Shown here piece after piece: positions 16,597-26,518 of a stretch of DNA of 64,000 bases; within the stretch, counting starts at the first letter, position 1, and each line of letters begins with the position of its first letter. The stretch is from Bermanella sp040371755 (GTDB lineage Bacteria > Pseudomonadota > Gammaproteobacteria > Pseudomonadales > Oceanobacteraceae), in assembly GCF_040371755.1 (NCBI RefSeq), contig NZ_BAABWE010000006.1, positions 124,001 to 188,000 of the forward strand. The letters run 5' to 3'. The translations under genes and the position numbers were made by a program. The notes under the pieces were generated by a model. The model made no database searches, was not told the DNA's origin, and saw nothing but the letters and a program-made list of their open reading frames with translations.

Positions 16597-19272
16597 ATGG
16601 ACTCCTTTGAGCAAGATCAGGACCCAACCGAAACCCATGAATGGCTCGATGCAATTGATAGCGTCATCCGCGAAGAAGGCATAGAACGCGCTCGCTTCCT
16701 GCTGGAAAAACTCTCCGAACGAGCCACCCGAAATGGCATGCCATTACCATTTACGCTCACTACCCCTTATCGCAATACCATACCGGTCAATCAAGAAGTC
16801 AAAATGCCTGGTGATTTATTTCTCGAACGGCGTATACGCTCGTTAATTCGCTGGAATGCACTGGCCATGGTCGTGCGGGCAAACCAAAGTGGAGATGATC
16901 TTGGTGGGCATATTTCCAGTTTTGCCTCTAGTGCTACGCTCTATGATATTGGTTTTAACTACTTCTTTCGTGCGCCTAATAAAAGTAGTGAGAAGTGCCC
17001 GCTAGGGGATTTGATTTATTACCAAGGACATATTGCACCGGGAATTTATGCGCGCAGTTTCTTAGAGGGGCGCTTCGATAAAGACAAGCTTGAAAACTTC
17101 CGCCGTGAAGTAGACGGTAAAGGGCTAAGCTCTTATCCGCACCCTAAACTCATGCCAGACTACTGGCAATTCCCAACAGTATCTATGGGCCTTGGGCCAC
17201 TGCAAGCCATCTATCAAGCACACTTCATGCGATATATTTCCGCCCGTGGACTAGTGCCAAGGTTAGACCGTAAAGTATGGGCGTTTTTGGGAGATGGCGA
17301 ATGTGATGAGCCAGAATCTTTAGGTGCTATACAGCTTGCTGGCCGTGAAAAACTTGAAAATTTAATCTTTGTGGTGAATTGCAACCTTCAACGCTTAGAC
17401 GGCCCTGTTCGCGGTAACGGTAAAATTATTCAAGAATTAGAAGCTAATTTCCGCGGCGCAGGGTGGAATGTTATTAAAGTAATTTGGGGTCGCCATTGGG
17501 ACCCATTACTGGCACAAGACAAACATGGGTTATTGCAAAAACGTATGGATGAAGTGGTTGATGGTGAATTCCAAAACTACAAAGCCAAAGGTGGTGCTTA
17601 CACCCGTGAACACTTTTTTGGTAAATACCCAGAACTCACCGACATGATTTCAGGCATGAAAGACGAAGAGGTTTACCAGTTAAACCGAGGAGGCCATGAC
17701 CCTTATAAAGTCTATGCAGCCTACCGCCAAGCCGCCGGACACAAAGGGCAGCCAACAGTGATTCTCGCCCACACCATAAAAGGTTATGGCATGGGTGACG
17801 CGGCTGAGGGTAAAAATGATGCTCATGGTGTTAAAAAATTAGACATCGAAAGTTTGAAAGGATTTCGAGATCGTTTTGCCATTCCTATCAGCGATAAAGA
17901 TTTAAAAAACGTGCCGTATTATCGCCCGCCAGAAGATAGCCCAGAAATGGTGTACATGCGAAAACGCCGTGAAAAATTAGGCGGTTATTTACCTGTGCGC
18001 ACTGAAAATAAAGAATCTTTGCAAGCGCCATCGCTTGATTCATTTAAAGCACAAATAGAAGGTTCAGGTGATCGAGCCATTTCTTCCACCATGGCGTTTG
18101 TACGAATTTTAACAACCTTGGTGAAAAATAAAGGACTTGGCGAACGTGTTGTCCCGATTGTTCCTGATGAAGCACGTACCTTTGGTATGGAAGGTTTGTT
18201 TCGCCAAGTGGGTATTTACAGTTCAGAAGGTCAAAAATACGAGCCCGTAGATTTTGGCCAAATGATGTATTACAAAGAAGATAAAAAAGGCCGCATCATG
18301 GAAGAAGGCATCAACGAAGCAGGTGCATTCAGTGCTTGGTTAGCCGCGGCCACATCTTACAGTACCTATGAAAAACCCATGGTTCCGTTTTATATTTTTT
18401 ACAGCATGTTTGGATTTCAGCGCATTGGTGACTTAGCTTGGGCAGCAGGTGATTGCCAAGCACAAGGCTTTTTAATTGGGGCCACAGCAGGTCGAACCAC
18501 ACTTAACGGTGAGGGATTACAGCATCAAGATGGTCACAGTCATATCTTAGCTAACACCATTCCCAATTGTATTACCTATGATCCAACGTTTGCCTATGAA
18601 TTAGCCGTCATTATTCAAGATGGCTTACGTCGTATGTATCAAGAGCATGAGCGTGTGTATTACTACATAACCGTGATGAATGAAAACTACGAACATCCTG
18701 CCATGCCTAAAGGTGCAGAAGAAGGGATCATTAAAGGTTTGTATCCATTAAGCCAAGGAGCAAAAGGCCAATTGGTGGTTCAGCTCATGGGCAGCGGTAC
18801 TATATTAAAAGAGGTGATTGCGGCAAAACAGATTCTAAAAGACGAATTCAATGTGGAGGCTGACCTATGGAGCGCCACCAGCATGAACGAGTTAACCCGT
18901 GAAGGAAGAAAAGTCGAGCGAGAGAACTTTCTTAACCCAAACAAAAAAGCAAAAGTGCCATACGTGACGGCGTGTTTAGAAAATACACAAGGCCCAATTA
19001 TTTGCGCCACTGATTACATTAAACAATACAGTGAACAAATACGGGCTTATATGCCAGCAGATAAAACTTACGTAACACTGGGTACAGATGGTTTTGGCCG
19101 CAGTGATAGCCGTGAAAAGCTACGAGAGTTCTTTGAAGTGAACCGCTACTTTGTGGTGATTGCCAGTTTATATGCGTTAATGAAAGAAGGAAAAATAGAC
19201 GTAAAAACGTTAACAGCTGCCATGAAAAAATTTGGCATCGACGCCAACAAACTTGACCCTCTTTATCATTAA
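16597..19272 (+). CDS. aceE: Pyruvate dehydrogenase E1 component, homodimeric type
   Basis: AceE decarboxylates pyruvate with thiamine diphosphate and reductively acetylates the lipoyl groups of AceF. The 891-residue protein matches the homodimeric E1 family of Gammaproteobacteria in length. The ThDP-binding motif starts at GDGECDEPES (residue 232 onward) and ends with the conserved NCNLQRLDGPV. The N-terminal DPTETHEWLDAI segment and the C-terminal transketolase-like GTDGFGRSDSRE segment are typical. A Shine-Dalgarno-like AAGGATG overlaps the start region. AceF follows after 10 bases. No lpd gene for E3 is within the window, and no obvious PdhR operator was found upstream. Confidence 0.97.
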   Translation: MDSFEQDQDPTETHEWLDAIDSVIREEGIERARFLLEKLSERATRNGMPLPFTLTTPYRNTIPVNQEVKMPGDLFLERRIRSLIRWNALAMVVRANQSGDDLGGHISSFASSATLYDIGFNYFFRAPNKSSEKCPLGDLIYYQGHIAPGIYARSFLEGRFDKDKLENFRREVDGKGLSSYPHPKLMPDYWQFPTVSMGLGPLQAIYQAHFMRYISARGLVPRLDRKVWAFLGDGECDEPESLGAIQLAGREKLENLIFVVNCNLQRLDGPVRGNGKIIQELEANFRGAGWNVIKVIWGRHWDPLLAQDKHGLLQKRMDEVVDGEFQNYKAKGGAYTREHFFGKYPELTDMISGMKDEEVYQLNRGGHDPYKVYAAYRQAAGHKGQPTVILAHTIKGYGMGDAAEGKNDAHGVKKLDIESLKGFRDRFAIPISDKDLKNVPYYRPPEDSPEMVYMRKRREKLGGYLPVRTENKESLQAPSLDSFKAQIEGSGDRAISSTMAFVRILTTLVKNKGLGERVVPIVPDEARTFGMEGLFRQVGIYSSEGQKYEPVDFGQMMYYKEDKKGRIMEEGINEAGAFSAWLAAATSYSTYEKPMVPFYIFYSMFGFQRIGDLAWAAGDCQAQGFLIGATAGRTTLNGEGLQHQDGHSHILANTIPNCITYDPTFAYELAVIIQDGLRRMYQEHERVYYYITVMNENYEHPAMPKGAEEGIIKGLYPLSQGAKGQLVVQLMGSGTILKEVIAAKQILKDEFNVEADLWSATSMNELTREGRKVERENFLNPNKKAKVPYVTACLENTQGPIICATDYIKQYSEQIRAYMPADKTYVTLGTDGFGRSDSREKLREFFEVNRYFVVIASLYALMKEGKIDVKTLTAAMKKFGIDANKLDPLYH

Positions 19273-19282
19273 GGAATAGACC

Positions 19283-20854
19283 ATGGCCAACACACCAGTA
19301 AGCGTGCCCGACCTTGGCGGAATTGATGAGGTCGAAGTCATAGAGATATGCGTTAAACCTGGCGACAACATTGAGCAGGAAGAAGCTCTTATTGTTTTAG
19401 AAAGCGATAAAGCCACAATGGAAGTACCAGCACCTTTCAGTGGAAAGGTAACATCAATCAAGGTATCGGTTGGTGATAAGGTTAGTACAGGTACACAAGT
19501 GGCTGAAATGGATCAAATCAACAGTGAAGAAGTCGCAAATGAAGCAAACGAATTGCAAGCCCCTGCGCAAATAGAAGAGGTTGAAGAGCAATCGACTGTT
19601 ACCCAAACGGATACTAATGAAGATACAGAAATTGACATAATAGTGCCTGATTTAGGCGGTATAGAAAGCGTAGAGGTGATAGAGCTTAGCGTAACAGAAG
19701 GGGATTCCTTTTCAGTTGAAGACGGTTTATTAGTCTTAGAAAGCGATAAAGCCACAATGGAAGTGCCAGCGCCCAGTGACGGTATACTTATATCGTTTAG
19801 TGTAAAAGTTGGTGACAAAGTGAGTGAAGGGGATCGCGTAGGAAAAATGAAATCCAGCGCATCAACGCCAGCATCAAGCGTACAAATACCGATTGCAGAA
19901 AAATCTGTTCAAGCACCTAAGGAGCACCCTCCCAAAACATTAACATCTGAGCCTATGGTTTCATCAGGGAAGGTGCATGCTGGCCCAGCGGTACGTAAAT
20001 TAGCCCGTGAGCTTGGTGTGGATTTAGCACAAGTCAGTGCAAGTGGCCCTCGCTCACGTATTCAAAAACAGGATTTGCATGATTTTGTAAAACAAAAAGT
20101 GAATGCTTCTGTCGGTACTGTTGGGGTGAAAGGCAGTGATGAAGACTTTTCAAAATATGGCACTATCACCCAGCAGCCATTGAATAAAATTAAACAAGTG
20201 ACCGCTAGAAACATGGTGGCAAGTTGGAGCACGATTCCACAAGTTACCCAATTTGATGAAGCCGATATCACAGATTTAGAGCATTATCGAAAAACTAAAA
20301 TGCCATCATTGCTAGAAGATGGCGTAAAAGTATCCCCCTTAGCGTTTATTACGAAAGCTTGTGTGAAGGCGTTACAAGTGTTTCCTGAATTTAACTCGTC
20401 ACTGGGCCCTAATGCGGATGAACTCATTTTAAAACAGTACTACAACATAGGGATTGCGGTGGAAACACCAGATGGTCTATTAGTCCCTGTGATAAAACAA
20501 GCGGATAGCAAAGGCGTAGTGGGACTTGCTAAAGAGAGTTCAGAGCTTGCGAAAAAAGCACGAGACAAAAAACTGCCGCTAGATGCGATGAGTGGCGCTA
20601 GTTTTACAATATCAAGTTTAGGTGGTATTGGTGGCACTGCATTTACGCCCATCGTAAATGCACCACAAGTAGCCATACTAGGGGTTTCAAAAGCCAGCTA
20701 TAAACCCGTATGGAATGGTGAAGCATTTGAGCCTAGGCTGATGTTGCCGCTAAGTTTATCTTATGATCACAGAGTCATTGATGGTGCTCAAGCTGCTCGA
20801 TTTACACGATATATCTGTGATATATTAAGTGAAACACGTCATATGCTTCTTTAG
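19283..20854 (+). CDS. aceF: Pyruvate dehydrogenase E2, dihydrolipoyl acetyltransferase
   Basis: AceF is the core of the pyruvate dehydrogenase complex and transfers acetyl groups to CoA. The 523-residue protein has two N-terminal lipoyl domains, with lipoylation lysines in ESDKATMEV at K43 and K156. Acidic and Pro/Ala/Ser-rich linkers separate them from a peripheral subunit-binding domain near residues 230-268 (GPAVRKLARELGVDL) and a C-terminal catalytic domain. The catalytic motif SLSYDHRVIDGA is near residue 495. E. coli has three lipoyl domains, whereas two is common in Pseudomonas-like bacteria. The two lipoyl domains are similar at the DNA level around the lysine site, suggesting duplication. 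Confidence 0.96.
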   Translation: MANTPVSVPDLGGIDEVEVIEICVKPGDNIEQEEALIVLESDKATMEVPAPFSGKVTSIKVSVGDKVSTGTQVAEMDQINSEEVANEANELQAPAQIEEVEEQSTVTQTDTNEDTEIDIIVPDLGGIESVEVIELSVTEGDSFSVEDGLLVLESDKATMEVPAPSDGILISFSVKVGDKVSEGDRVGKMKSSASTPASSVQIPIAEKSVQAPKEHPPKTLTSEPMVSSGKVHAGPAVRKLARELGVDLAQVSASGPRSRIQKQDLHDFVKQKVNASVGTVGVKGSDEDFSKYGTITQQPLNKIKQVTARNMVASWSTIPQVTQFDEADITDLEHYRKTKMPSLLEDGVKVSPLAFITKACVKALQVFPEFNSSLGPNADELILKQYYNIGIAVETPDGLLVPVIKQADSKGVVGLAKESSELAKKARDKKLPLDAMSGASFTISSLGGIGGTAFTPIVNAPQVAILGVSKASYKPVWNGEAFEPRLMLPLSLSYDHRVIDGAQAARFTRYICDILSETRHMLL

Positions 20855-20965
20855 TGTTTAAAATGGTCAATTATAGCTAAATAGCCCTAAATAAGGTGGC
20901 ACTAAACAAAGACAGGTTAAAAAAAGCGGCTACACTTTATATAGAAGTAGTTAGGAGTTGAGCCT

Positions 20966-22990
20966 GTGAACGGATTATTAGCCCCAGCAATAGCATTGAT
21001 GAATCGCCTTAGTTACGCCAAAAAATTTGGCGTAATTAGTGTGATCTTTTTCATTCCTTTAATTATGTTAAGTTTCATCATCATTAACCAAACATATAAT
21101 GAAATCGAAAAGGCAAAATTAGCAAGAGGCTCTCTTTCTCAGGTTTCTGCTATTTTGGGCTTGGGTGCCTTAGCGAGCCCCTTAAGAGATTATTCCTCAG
21201 TTATATCTCATTATTCCCCTACTGGCTTAAAGCCTAAGGTTGATCAATTAACATTAAAGCTGCAAGAGGCCATAGGTGAAATTAGTGCAAAATACCCAGA
21301 TACTTTTTTTACAAAAGAGATTAATAAGAGAAAGGATCAGTGGCTTAAAAAATTATCAGTAGATGGAATGAATAAACAGCCAACGATCATAGATCAATTT
21401 AAAAACAATAGCTTGATTATTGATGATATTTGGTATTTGACTGAAAAAACGGCTCAGCAATCCGGATTAATGCAAGATTTTGATATTAATGTACAACTAC
21501 TACTGAAGCTTGCGTTAACCGAGTACCGTACTTACCTTGCTTCAATGGGGTTTGCTCATACGGTAGGATTATACTCACTGAGTGAAGTGAATTTAACTAC
21601 TACAACCTATGATGCTTTAAATTCAACTTTCGATGATCTTAATGCTATTTTAAAGCGGATGAAACAAAACCACAGATCAATTCTTGGTTCTAATAAAAAA
21701 TTTCAATCTCTTTATCAAGATATCTTCAAAGTAACTGAAAAAAACATCGAAGACCTACAATTTAAAATAGATAACGAAATGATTTCAGCCATGAGCATTA
21801 CAACTTCAGGGCAGAAATTTAGTGAATATTATCAAGGTAAATTACCACCGTTTTTTCAGGTCGGAGCGATGGCAGCAAAAGAAATTGATCGAATATTAAC
21901 AATACGCATAGATGAGCTGACACAAAAACTAATTACTGTTGTAGTGTCTATCATTTCGGCCATGTTATTGATCGTATATTTATATGCTGCATTCTTTTGG
22001 TCGGTTCGTAGCACGGTCGGACGTTTTTACTCTGCGGCTAGAAAAATATCTCAGGGTAATATGACTATTAGGGTTAAAAAAGTATCACAAGATGAAATGG
22101 GTGAGCTTACAAGCGAATTCAATACAATGGTTGAACAAATACACAGTTTATTGCAAGCCGTACATAAAACCGCAGATGAAGTTGGTCAAAGTATGAAATT
22201 GGTTGGTCGTAATGCAGATCAAAGCAATAAGGCGGCAGGAGAACAATTACATCAAACGGAACAGGTGGCATCGGCAATGACAGAGTTGGCCTCTACCTCT
22301 GAAGAAGTGAATCGACAAAGTGATGATGCTGCACAAGTAGCTAATGATGCCACTCAACAAGCGGGATCGGCAAATGAAATAGTGACTCAAACTTTAGGGC
22401 AAATTAATAATCTGGCGGATGAGATAGTTCATAGTACTGATGTGATTAATCAGCTGTCTGAAAACTCAAGTAATATCGCAAATATGCTAGCGGTAATAAA
22501 AGGCATTGCAGAACAAACTAACTTATTGGCATTAAATGCCGCAATAGAAGCAGCTCGAGCAGGGGAGCAAGGTAGAGGTTTTGCAGTGGTGGCTGATGAA
22601 GTTAGGACACTAGCAAGTAGGACACAAACATCGGCACAAGAAATTGAAGAAGTTATGACAAGTATCCAAACGGGTATTAATGACGCAGTTGGTGTCATGG
22701 GACGCAGTCATGAAATGGCGCAAAACACGGTTGAGTCATCATCATCCGTTAGAACAGCATTAGAAGAAATCGTAAATATGATTCAAAGCATCTCAGATAT
22801 CAATAGCCAGATATCGGTTTCCGCAGATGAGCAAACCAAAGTGGCAAGGGGACTGGATGAAAATGTGGTTAAGATTAATGATTTAGGCCGAGCCACTGTT
22901 GGTGATTCAGAGCATACCGTTAAAGCGATTCAAGAAGTGGTAGCACTTACTCATTCGTTACAAGAGAAGTTACAGAAATTTCAGGTGTGA
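20966..22990 (+). CDS. Methyl-accepting chemotaxis protein
   Basis: This is a 674-residue transmembrane chemoreceptor. It has a first membrane helix near residues 20-42, a long predicted periplasmic sensor of about 275 residues, a second helix near residues 322-347 and a HAMP domain near 348-402. The cytoplasmic coiled-coil hairpin has the tip EQTNLLALNAAIEAARAGEQ near residue 515. The sensor region looks helical but I cannot assign it with confidence to a named ligand-binding family. The C-terminus has no CheR-tethering pentapeptide. A GTG start is used, supported by AGGAG at 20953-20957. The gene is monocistronic and ends in a strong terminator. Confidence 0.94.
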   Translation: MNGLLAPAIALMNRLSYAKKFGVISVIFFIPLIMLSFIIINQTYNEIEKAKLARGSLSQVSAILGLGALASPLRDYSSVISHYSPTGLKPKVDQLTLKLQEAIGEISAKYPDTFFTKEINKRKDQWLKKLSVDGMNKQPTIIDQFKNNSLIIDDIWYLTEKTAQQSGLMQDFDINVQLLLKLALTEYRTYLASMGFAHTVGLYSLSEVNLTTTTYDALNSTFDDLNAILKRMKQNHRSILGSNKKFQSLYQDIFKVTEKNIEDLQFKIDNEMISAMSITTSGQKFSEYYQGKLPPFFQVGAMAAKEIDRILTIRIDELTQKLITVVVSIISAMLLIVYLYAAFFWSVRSTVGRFYSAARKISQGNMTIRVKKVSQDEMGELTSEFNTMVEQIHSLLQAVHKTADEVGQSMKLVGRNADQSNKAAGEQLHQTEQVASAMTELASTSEEVNRQSDDAAQVANDATQQAGSANEIVTQTLGQINNLADEIVHSTDVINQLSENSSNIANMLAVIKGIAEQTNLLALNAAIEAARAGEQGRGFAVVADEVRTLASRTQTSAQEIEEVMTSIQTGINDAVGVMGRSHEMAQNTVESSSSVRTALEEIVNMIQSISDINSQISVSADEQTKVARGLDENVVKINDLGRATVGDSEHTVKAIQEVVALTHSLQEKLQKFQV

Positions 22991-22992
22991 TA

Positions 22993-23019
22993 AAAAGGGC
23001 CGAAATATCGGCCCTTTTT
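22993..23019. terminator. Bidirectional intrinsic terminator between chemoreceptor and lipoprotein genes
   Basis: An 11-base perfect stem (AAAAGGGCCGA with its complement) around a short loop has A/T runs on both sides. It begins two bases after the chemoreceptor stop codon and lies directly after the end of the convergent lipoprotein gene, so it can serve both transcripts. Confidence 0.88.
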
Positions 23020-23023
23020 AGCT

Positions 23024-24187
23024 TTAATCCATAAATGAAATTTGAATAGGCTTAAAGTTGGTTTCTACTGAGCTTATAACAACATCATTTAGAGAAAGAT
23101 CTAGAGAGTAGTCTAAGGTACCATCAATTCGATAAATTTGGTTTTTATTCTCAAAGCTGTTAGTCCCCAGCCATACATGCATATCAGGGCTTGCAAACGC
23201 TGTAATGTTAATTCCCTCAAGCTCACTACTGACAAGTTGATAGCTATTATCGGAATTCAACTTGTATAAAGAGTTATTTTCCCACGAAGCATAATCAGAG
23301 AAAAAGATATTTCCTTCTTTCGTGGCGGCTATTTTGGATACGGCTTTATCATCTATCAGTACTTCCGTTGAATAAGTTGATAAATTAATTAATTCAATGC
23401 CGCCTGTGTTAGGTGAACCATACACTAACGAACCAAGATATAATTGATCACCATAAAGTGCAGAACTTTGATGATTTTGTAGTGTTAATGAAATGGCTTG
23501 AGTGCCTTGGGTGCTGGTGTCGGTATCTATTTCCTGCCAAGTATTAGTATCAAAAACAACCACCTTTGCATTTGTTGTAGCAGTCCAGACATCTAGGTTT
23601 TGTAGGGTGATAAATAGTTTTTCATCATAAATAAAGGCCATGCTCATTTCTGGGTCGGTGTCTGTATCTGAAATTGGTGCCGAATGGGCACTTAAATCCA
23701 GTGTGTCAATCACAAAATCTTCACTGACAGATGCATCTAAATTAACAACCCAAGCCTCTGTGCTGCCATAGCGAGTGATGACGCCTGTGTTTGCGTCATC
23801 ACCTAAAAATACAAGGTAATGAGGGTTTGCTGAAGTCGTTTCGTTAGCACCGCGTAAAGAAAATCCATCATTTGGGTAATAACCTAATTCAGGTTCTTCA
23901 ATATGATATTTTTGAAGAGATTCATTGCTACCTTTACCAAGGTGATAGAAATATTCACCATGGGTAAAAACGGCATAGTCAGTAGACTCTTCAACATTAA
24001 AGCCACTTTCTATTTCTGAGATACCATCGGTAAATTCTATGTTACTTTCATTTTCACCAGAGGCTTGTATAACCGCTAATCCATCAAATGGTTCTAGTGT
24101 TTTTTCTGCATCATCGGAGCCACAAGCGCTTAATAAACCAGCACTTATTATAAGGCCTAAGGATTTTAGGAGATAATTGTATTTCAT
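23024..24187 (-). CDS. Lipoprotein of unknown family, coupled to btuB; possible B12-capture protein
   Basis: The 387-residue product starts with a lipoprotein signal peptide whose lipobox is LSAC, giving a lipidated cysteine near residue 22. The rest has no membrane helix. It shows repeating beta-rich blocks with Trp/Tyr, Asn-Thr and Asp-Gly turns (for example KVVVFDTNTWQEI and GGIELINLSTYSTEVL), which suggest a beta-propeller. It begins within a few bases of the btuB stop codon, so it sits under the same cobalamin riboswitch. An accessory role in B12 capture, functionally like BtuG of Bacteroidetes, is inference from context and shape; I see no proof of homology. An in-frame ATG at 24199 would add four residues. 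Confidence 0.7.
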   Translation of the reverse strand: MKYNYLLKSLGLIISAGLLSACGSDDAEKTLEPFDGLAVIQASGENESNIEFTDGISEIESGFNVEESTDYAVFTHGEYFYHLGKGSNESLQKYHIEEPELGYYPNDGFSLRGANETTSANPHYLVFLGDDANTGVITRYGSTEAWVVNLDASVSEDFVIDTLDLSAHSAPISDTDTDPEMSMAFIYDEKLFITLQNLDVWTATTNAKVVVFDTNTWQEIDTDTSTQGTQAISLTLQNHQSSALYGDQLYLGSLVYGSPNTGGIELINLSTYSTEVLIDDKAVSKIAATKEGNIFFSDYASWENNSLYKLNSDNSYQLVSSELEGINITAFASPDMHVWLGTNSFENKNQIYRIDGTLDYSLDLSLNDVVISSVETNFKPIQISFMD

Positions 24188-24192
24188 TATGT

Positions 24193-26190
24193 TTACCATT
24201 TAGTTTGAGTTTTTAAATAAATTTGCCGGCCAGGTTCTGGGTATTCAATATAGTCTCTTGCTGCGCTATTTGTAATATCCACTAGGTCTAAAGTAATACG
24301 CCAATTATTAATATTTTTTCCGATGGATATATTCCATTGATCCTTGGTGTCTTTTTTACGGGTATTGGAATTTCGATAGTAGCCGCCATCTTCAAAGGTA
24401 TGGGCAATACTCATATCCCAATGATTCATGAAGTACTGCATTTGCAGGAAAGAATAAATTTGACTATAGCCGGCCACTTGCTTTCCTTCATAAATAGAAA
24501 AGCGATCGTCTTTTATGATTTCGTTGCTTTGTAACGTGACATTGGCATTTAGTGAAAGCTCCCGTTTAGGTTGGTAGCTCATAGTATGTTCCCAACCAAG
24601 GTGCTGAGTTTTGCCTAAATTGTCATAGCGGATAACGCCAGAGCTGTCTGTTTCAGCATGTATGGCATCTGCTACATCCCTGAAGTAAAGACTGCTAGCA
24701 TATTCTACATTTGAGGTTTGAAAACGCAGACCAATATCGTGAGATAGTGCCTTTTCAGGTGTTAATTCATCATTACCTTTACTAAGCCCTCTATCACCAA
24801 ATAATTCGGTTGTGGAAGGCACTCTTAATTGATTTGAAATGGAATAAAAAAGAGTCACCCCATCAGAATAATATCGAGATACACCAAGGGACCACGTACT
24901 GTGGTGCATAGTGGTGCTATTTTCGTTTGGGGTTAAATTTTGATTCCGTATTTCTAACAAAGCGCCTTGCAAAGAATATTCAAACTGATTGATGCGGTAT
25001 GACAATCGAGAGCCTAAGTCGGCTTGTGTGCGGCGATAAGGGGATTTACAACCTCTTCCTGCTAAACATTGTGCTGCAACCTCATCTTCAGTTAATAGTT
25101 GGTAATCTGCTTGTGTTTTATCTGTCTGAACTCTTAAAGTAATGACTGAATTGATAGAATCAAAATCGAAATATTGGTTGGTTTGAAGCTTATACGCTTG
25201 GCTTTCATACTCGTTGAGTTGACTGCCTAACCCCACGCTGGAATAACGATCATCAAATAACTCAATTTGATGTTGGGCACTGGTAATAACTTCACTGCGA
25301 ATTTGATTGCTCCAAGGAATGTTCCAACTGGTCTGTAAATGATGAGATGTCGATGCAATATCAGTTTGTGTTGTGGGTGTGTTTATCTTCGCACTGATTT
25401 CTCTATTACTTTGATTTGATTGAATCGCAATATTAAATTCATGAGACTGAAATTGATGCTGACCTTTTAATAAAACATTGGATTGTTGTGCGCCATTGTT
25501 GTGTCGTGACTCATATGCTGGTTTATTTGGATTGCTAACTGGTCTCTCTTCTAAATACTTAAAATCATTGTCGGCTTGCGTCAGCTCCCCAGCCAGAAGC
25601 CAATTTGACGATTCAAGGTTTAAGGCTTGACGTACTGATATTTTACGGGTGCCATAACTTCCAGCTGTGAGACTAAACGCTCCGTTGTTATCTTGATATG
25701 AGCTTGATAAATCCTGAGATTTAATTTGAATAACCCCTCCCACTGAGCTTGCGGATAGCTCTATTGGAGCCAAACTGCGATATATATCTATGGAATTTGC
25801 ATAGCTTAGTCCTAGGCTACCAATGTCGGCGCTTGAGCCACTAATCCCATTGACCAATAATCCGTCCCAGAATACTAAAACTTGTTTACCGCTAGACCCT
25901 CTAATCACAGGGCTTGCATATTGCCCAATGCCACCAATGGATTGAATTTCAATACCGCTTTGTTGTTCAAGTAAGTCGGGCAGGGTTTTGAAGTTTTGGT
26001 TAGAAGCCTCAACATCAATGGACTGATGGGAGCCAATAATAGAATGAACAGAAAAGCCTTGGTCAGTTTGACCTTCAACTTGAATGGTGTCTAAAGCTGC
26101 ATCGTTTTCAATGGTATCAGCAACAACATTTACTGAAAGCCCGCTTGAAATACAAACGATGAAAAACAAAAATAAATTCACACTAACCAA
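24193..26190 (-). CDS. btuB: TonB-dependent outer-membrane receptor, probable vitamin B12 transporter
   Basis: This 665-residue outer-membrane receptor has an N-terminal signal peptide, a TonB box (DTIQVEG near residues 34-40) and a plug domain near residues 55-155 containing PVIRGSSGKQVLVFWDGLLVNG and SVGGVIQI. A 22-strand barrel ends in an aromatic-basic C-terminus (KTQTKW). Barrel motifs such as LRVPSTTELFGDRG are typical of BtuB and related receptors. The upstream cobalamin riboswitch is the main argument for B12 or a corrinoid as substrate. The start is uncertain: TTG at 26190 or GTG at 26181, both with weak ribosome-binding sites, which suits control by a riboswitch. TonB-like and TolA-like genes occur at 45.6-47.9 kb. 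Confidence 0.88.
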   Translation of the reverse strand: MVSVNLFLFFIVCISSGLSVNVVADTIENDAALDTIQVEGQTDQGFSVHSIIGSHQSIDVEASNQNFKTLPDLLEQQSGIEIQSIGGIGQYASPVIRGSSGKQVLVFWDGLLVNGISGSSADIGSLGLSYANSIDIYRSLAPIELSASSVGGVIQIKSQDLSSSYQDNNGAFSLTAGSYGTRKISVRQALNLESSNWLLAGELTQADNDFKYLEERPVSNPNKPAYESRHNNGAQQSNVLLKGQHQFQSHEFNIAIQSNQSNREISAKINTPTTQTDIASTSHHLQTSWNIPWSNQIRSEVITSAQHQIELFDDRYSSVGLGSQLNEYESQAYKLQTNQYFDFDSINSVITLRVQTDKTQADYQLLTEDEVAAQCLAGRGCKSPYRRTQADLGSRLSYRINQFEYSLQGALLEIRNQNLTPNENSTTMHHSTWSLGVSRYYSDGVTLFYSISNQLRVPSTTELFGDRGLSKGNDELTPEKALSHDIGLRFQTSNVEYASSLYFRDVADAIHAETDSSGVIRYDNLGKTQHLGWEHTMSYQPKRELSLNANVTLQSNEIIKDDRFSIYEGKQVAGYSQIYSFLQMQYFMNHWDMSIAHTFEDGGYYRNSNTRKKDTKDQWNISIGKNINNWRITLDLVDITNSAARDYIEYPEPGRQIYLKTQTKW

Positions 26191-26282
26191 CCAAGGTCAG
26201 GCAAGAATAAGCATCAGCATTAGATATAATAAATTGTGCTGTCACTTAGTCGCCCACCGCAACTACAGTTCATGGATATATT

Positions 26283-26441
26283 AGGCCGGTATCCGGGCTT
26301 ACAACTCAAACCAAGGTTTGTGTTTAGCGCCTTCCCAAGCAATGCTCAGTGGCGGGTTGCTAAACTTAAGTTGCTTACCGTTGCGGGGGCAGCACTGGAC
26401 TGTCTGTATTGGCTACAGGGACACCAGTTTCCCGTTTAACT
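26283..26441 (-). promoter_or_regulatory. Cobalamin riboswitch (AdoCbl type) upstream of btuB
   Basis: Read on the minus strand, this stretch runs from the GGGAAACTGGTG-type P3 segment through the GCTGCCCCCGCAACGGTAA core, the GCCACTG B12 box and GGGAAGGC to the closing AAGCCCGGATACCGGCC. These are the conserved blocks of the cobalamin riboswitch in their usual order and spacing. The 3' end lies about 90 bases upstream of btuB. With high intracellular adenosylcobalamin it should reduce expression of btuB and the following lipoprotein. No intrinsic terminator is obvious between aptamer and start codon, so control of translation initiation is more likely. Confidence 0.96.
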
Positions 26442-26518
26442 TTGATCTAAGAGGACAATCAAAGCACCTAAAAGTTGTGCGCATACTACGAAAGCATGAA
26501 TTAAAGGTCAAGTTGGTA

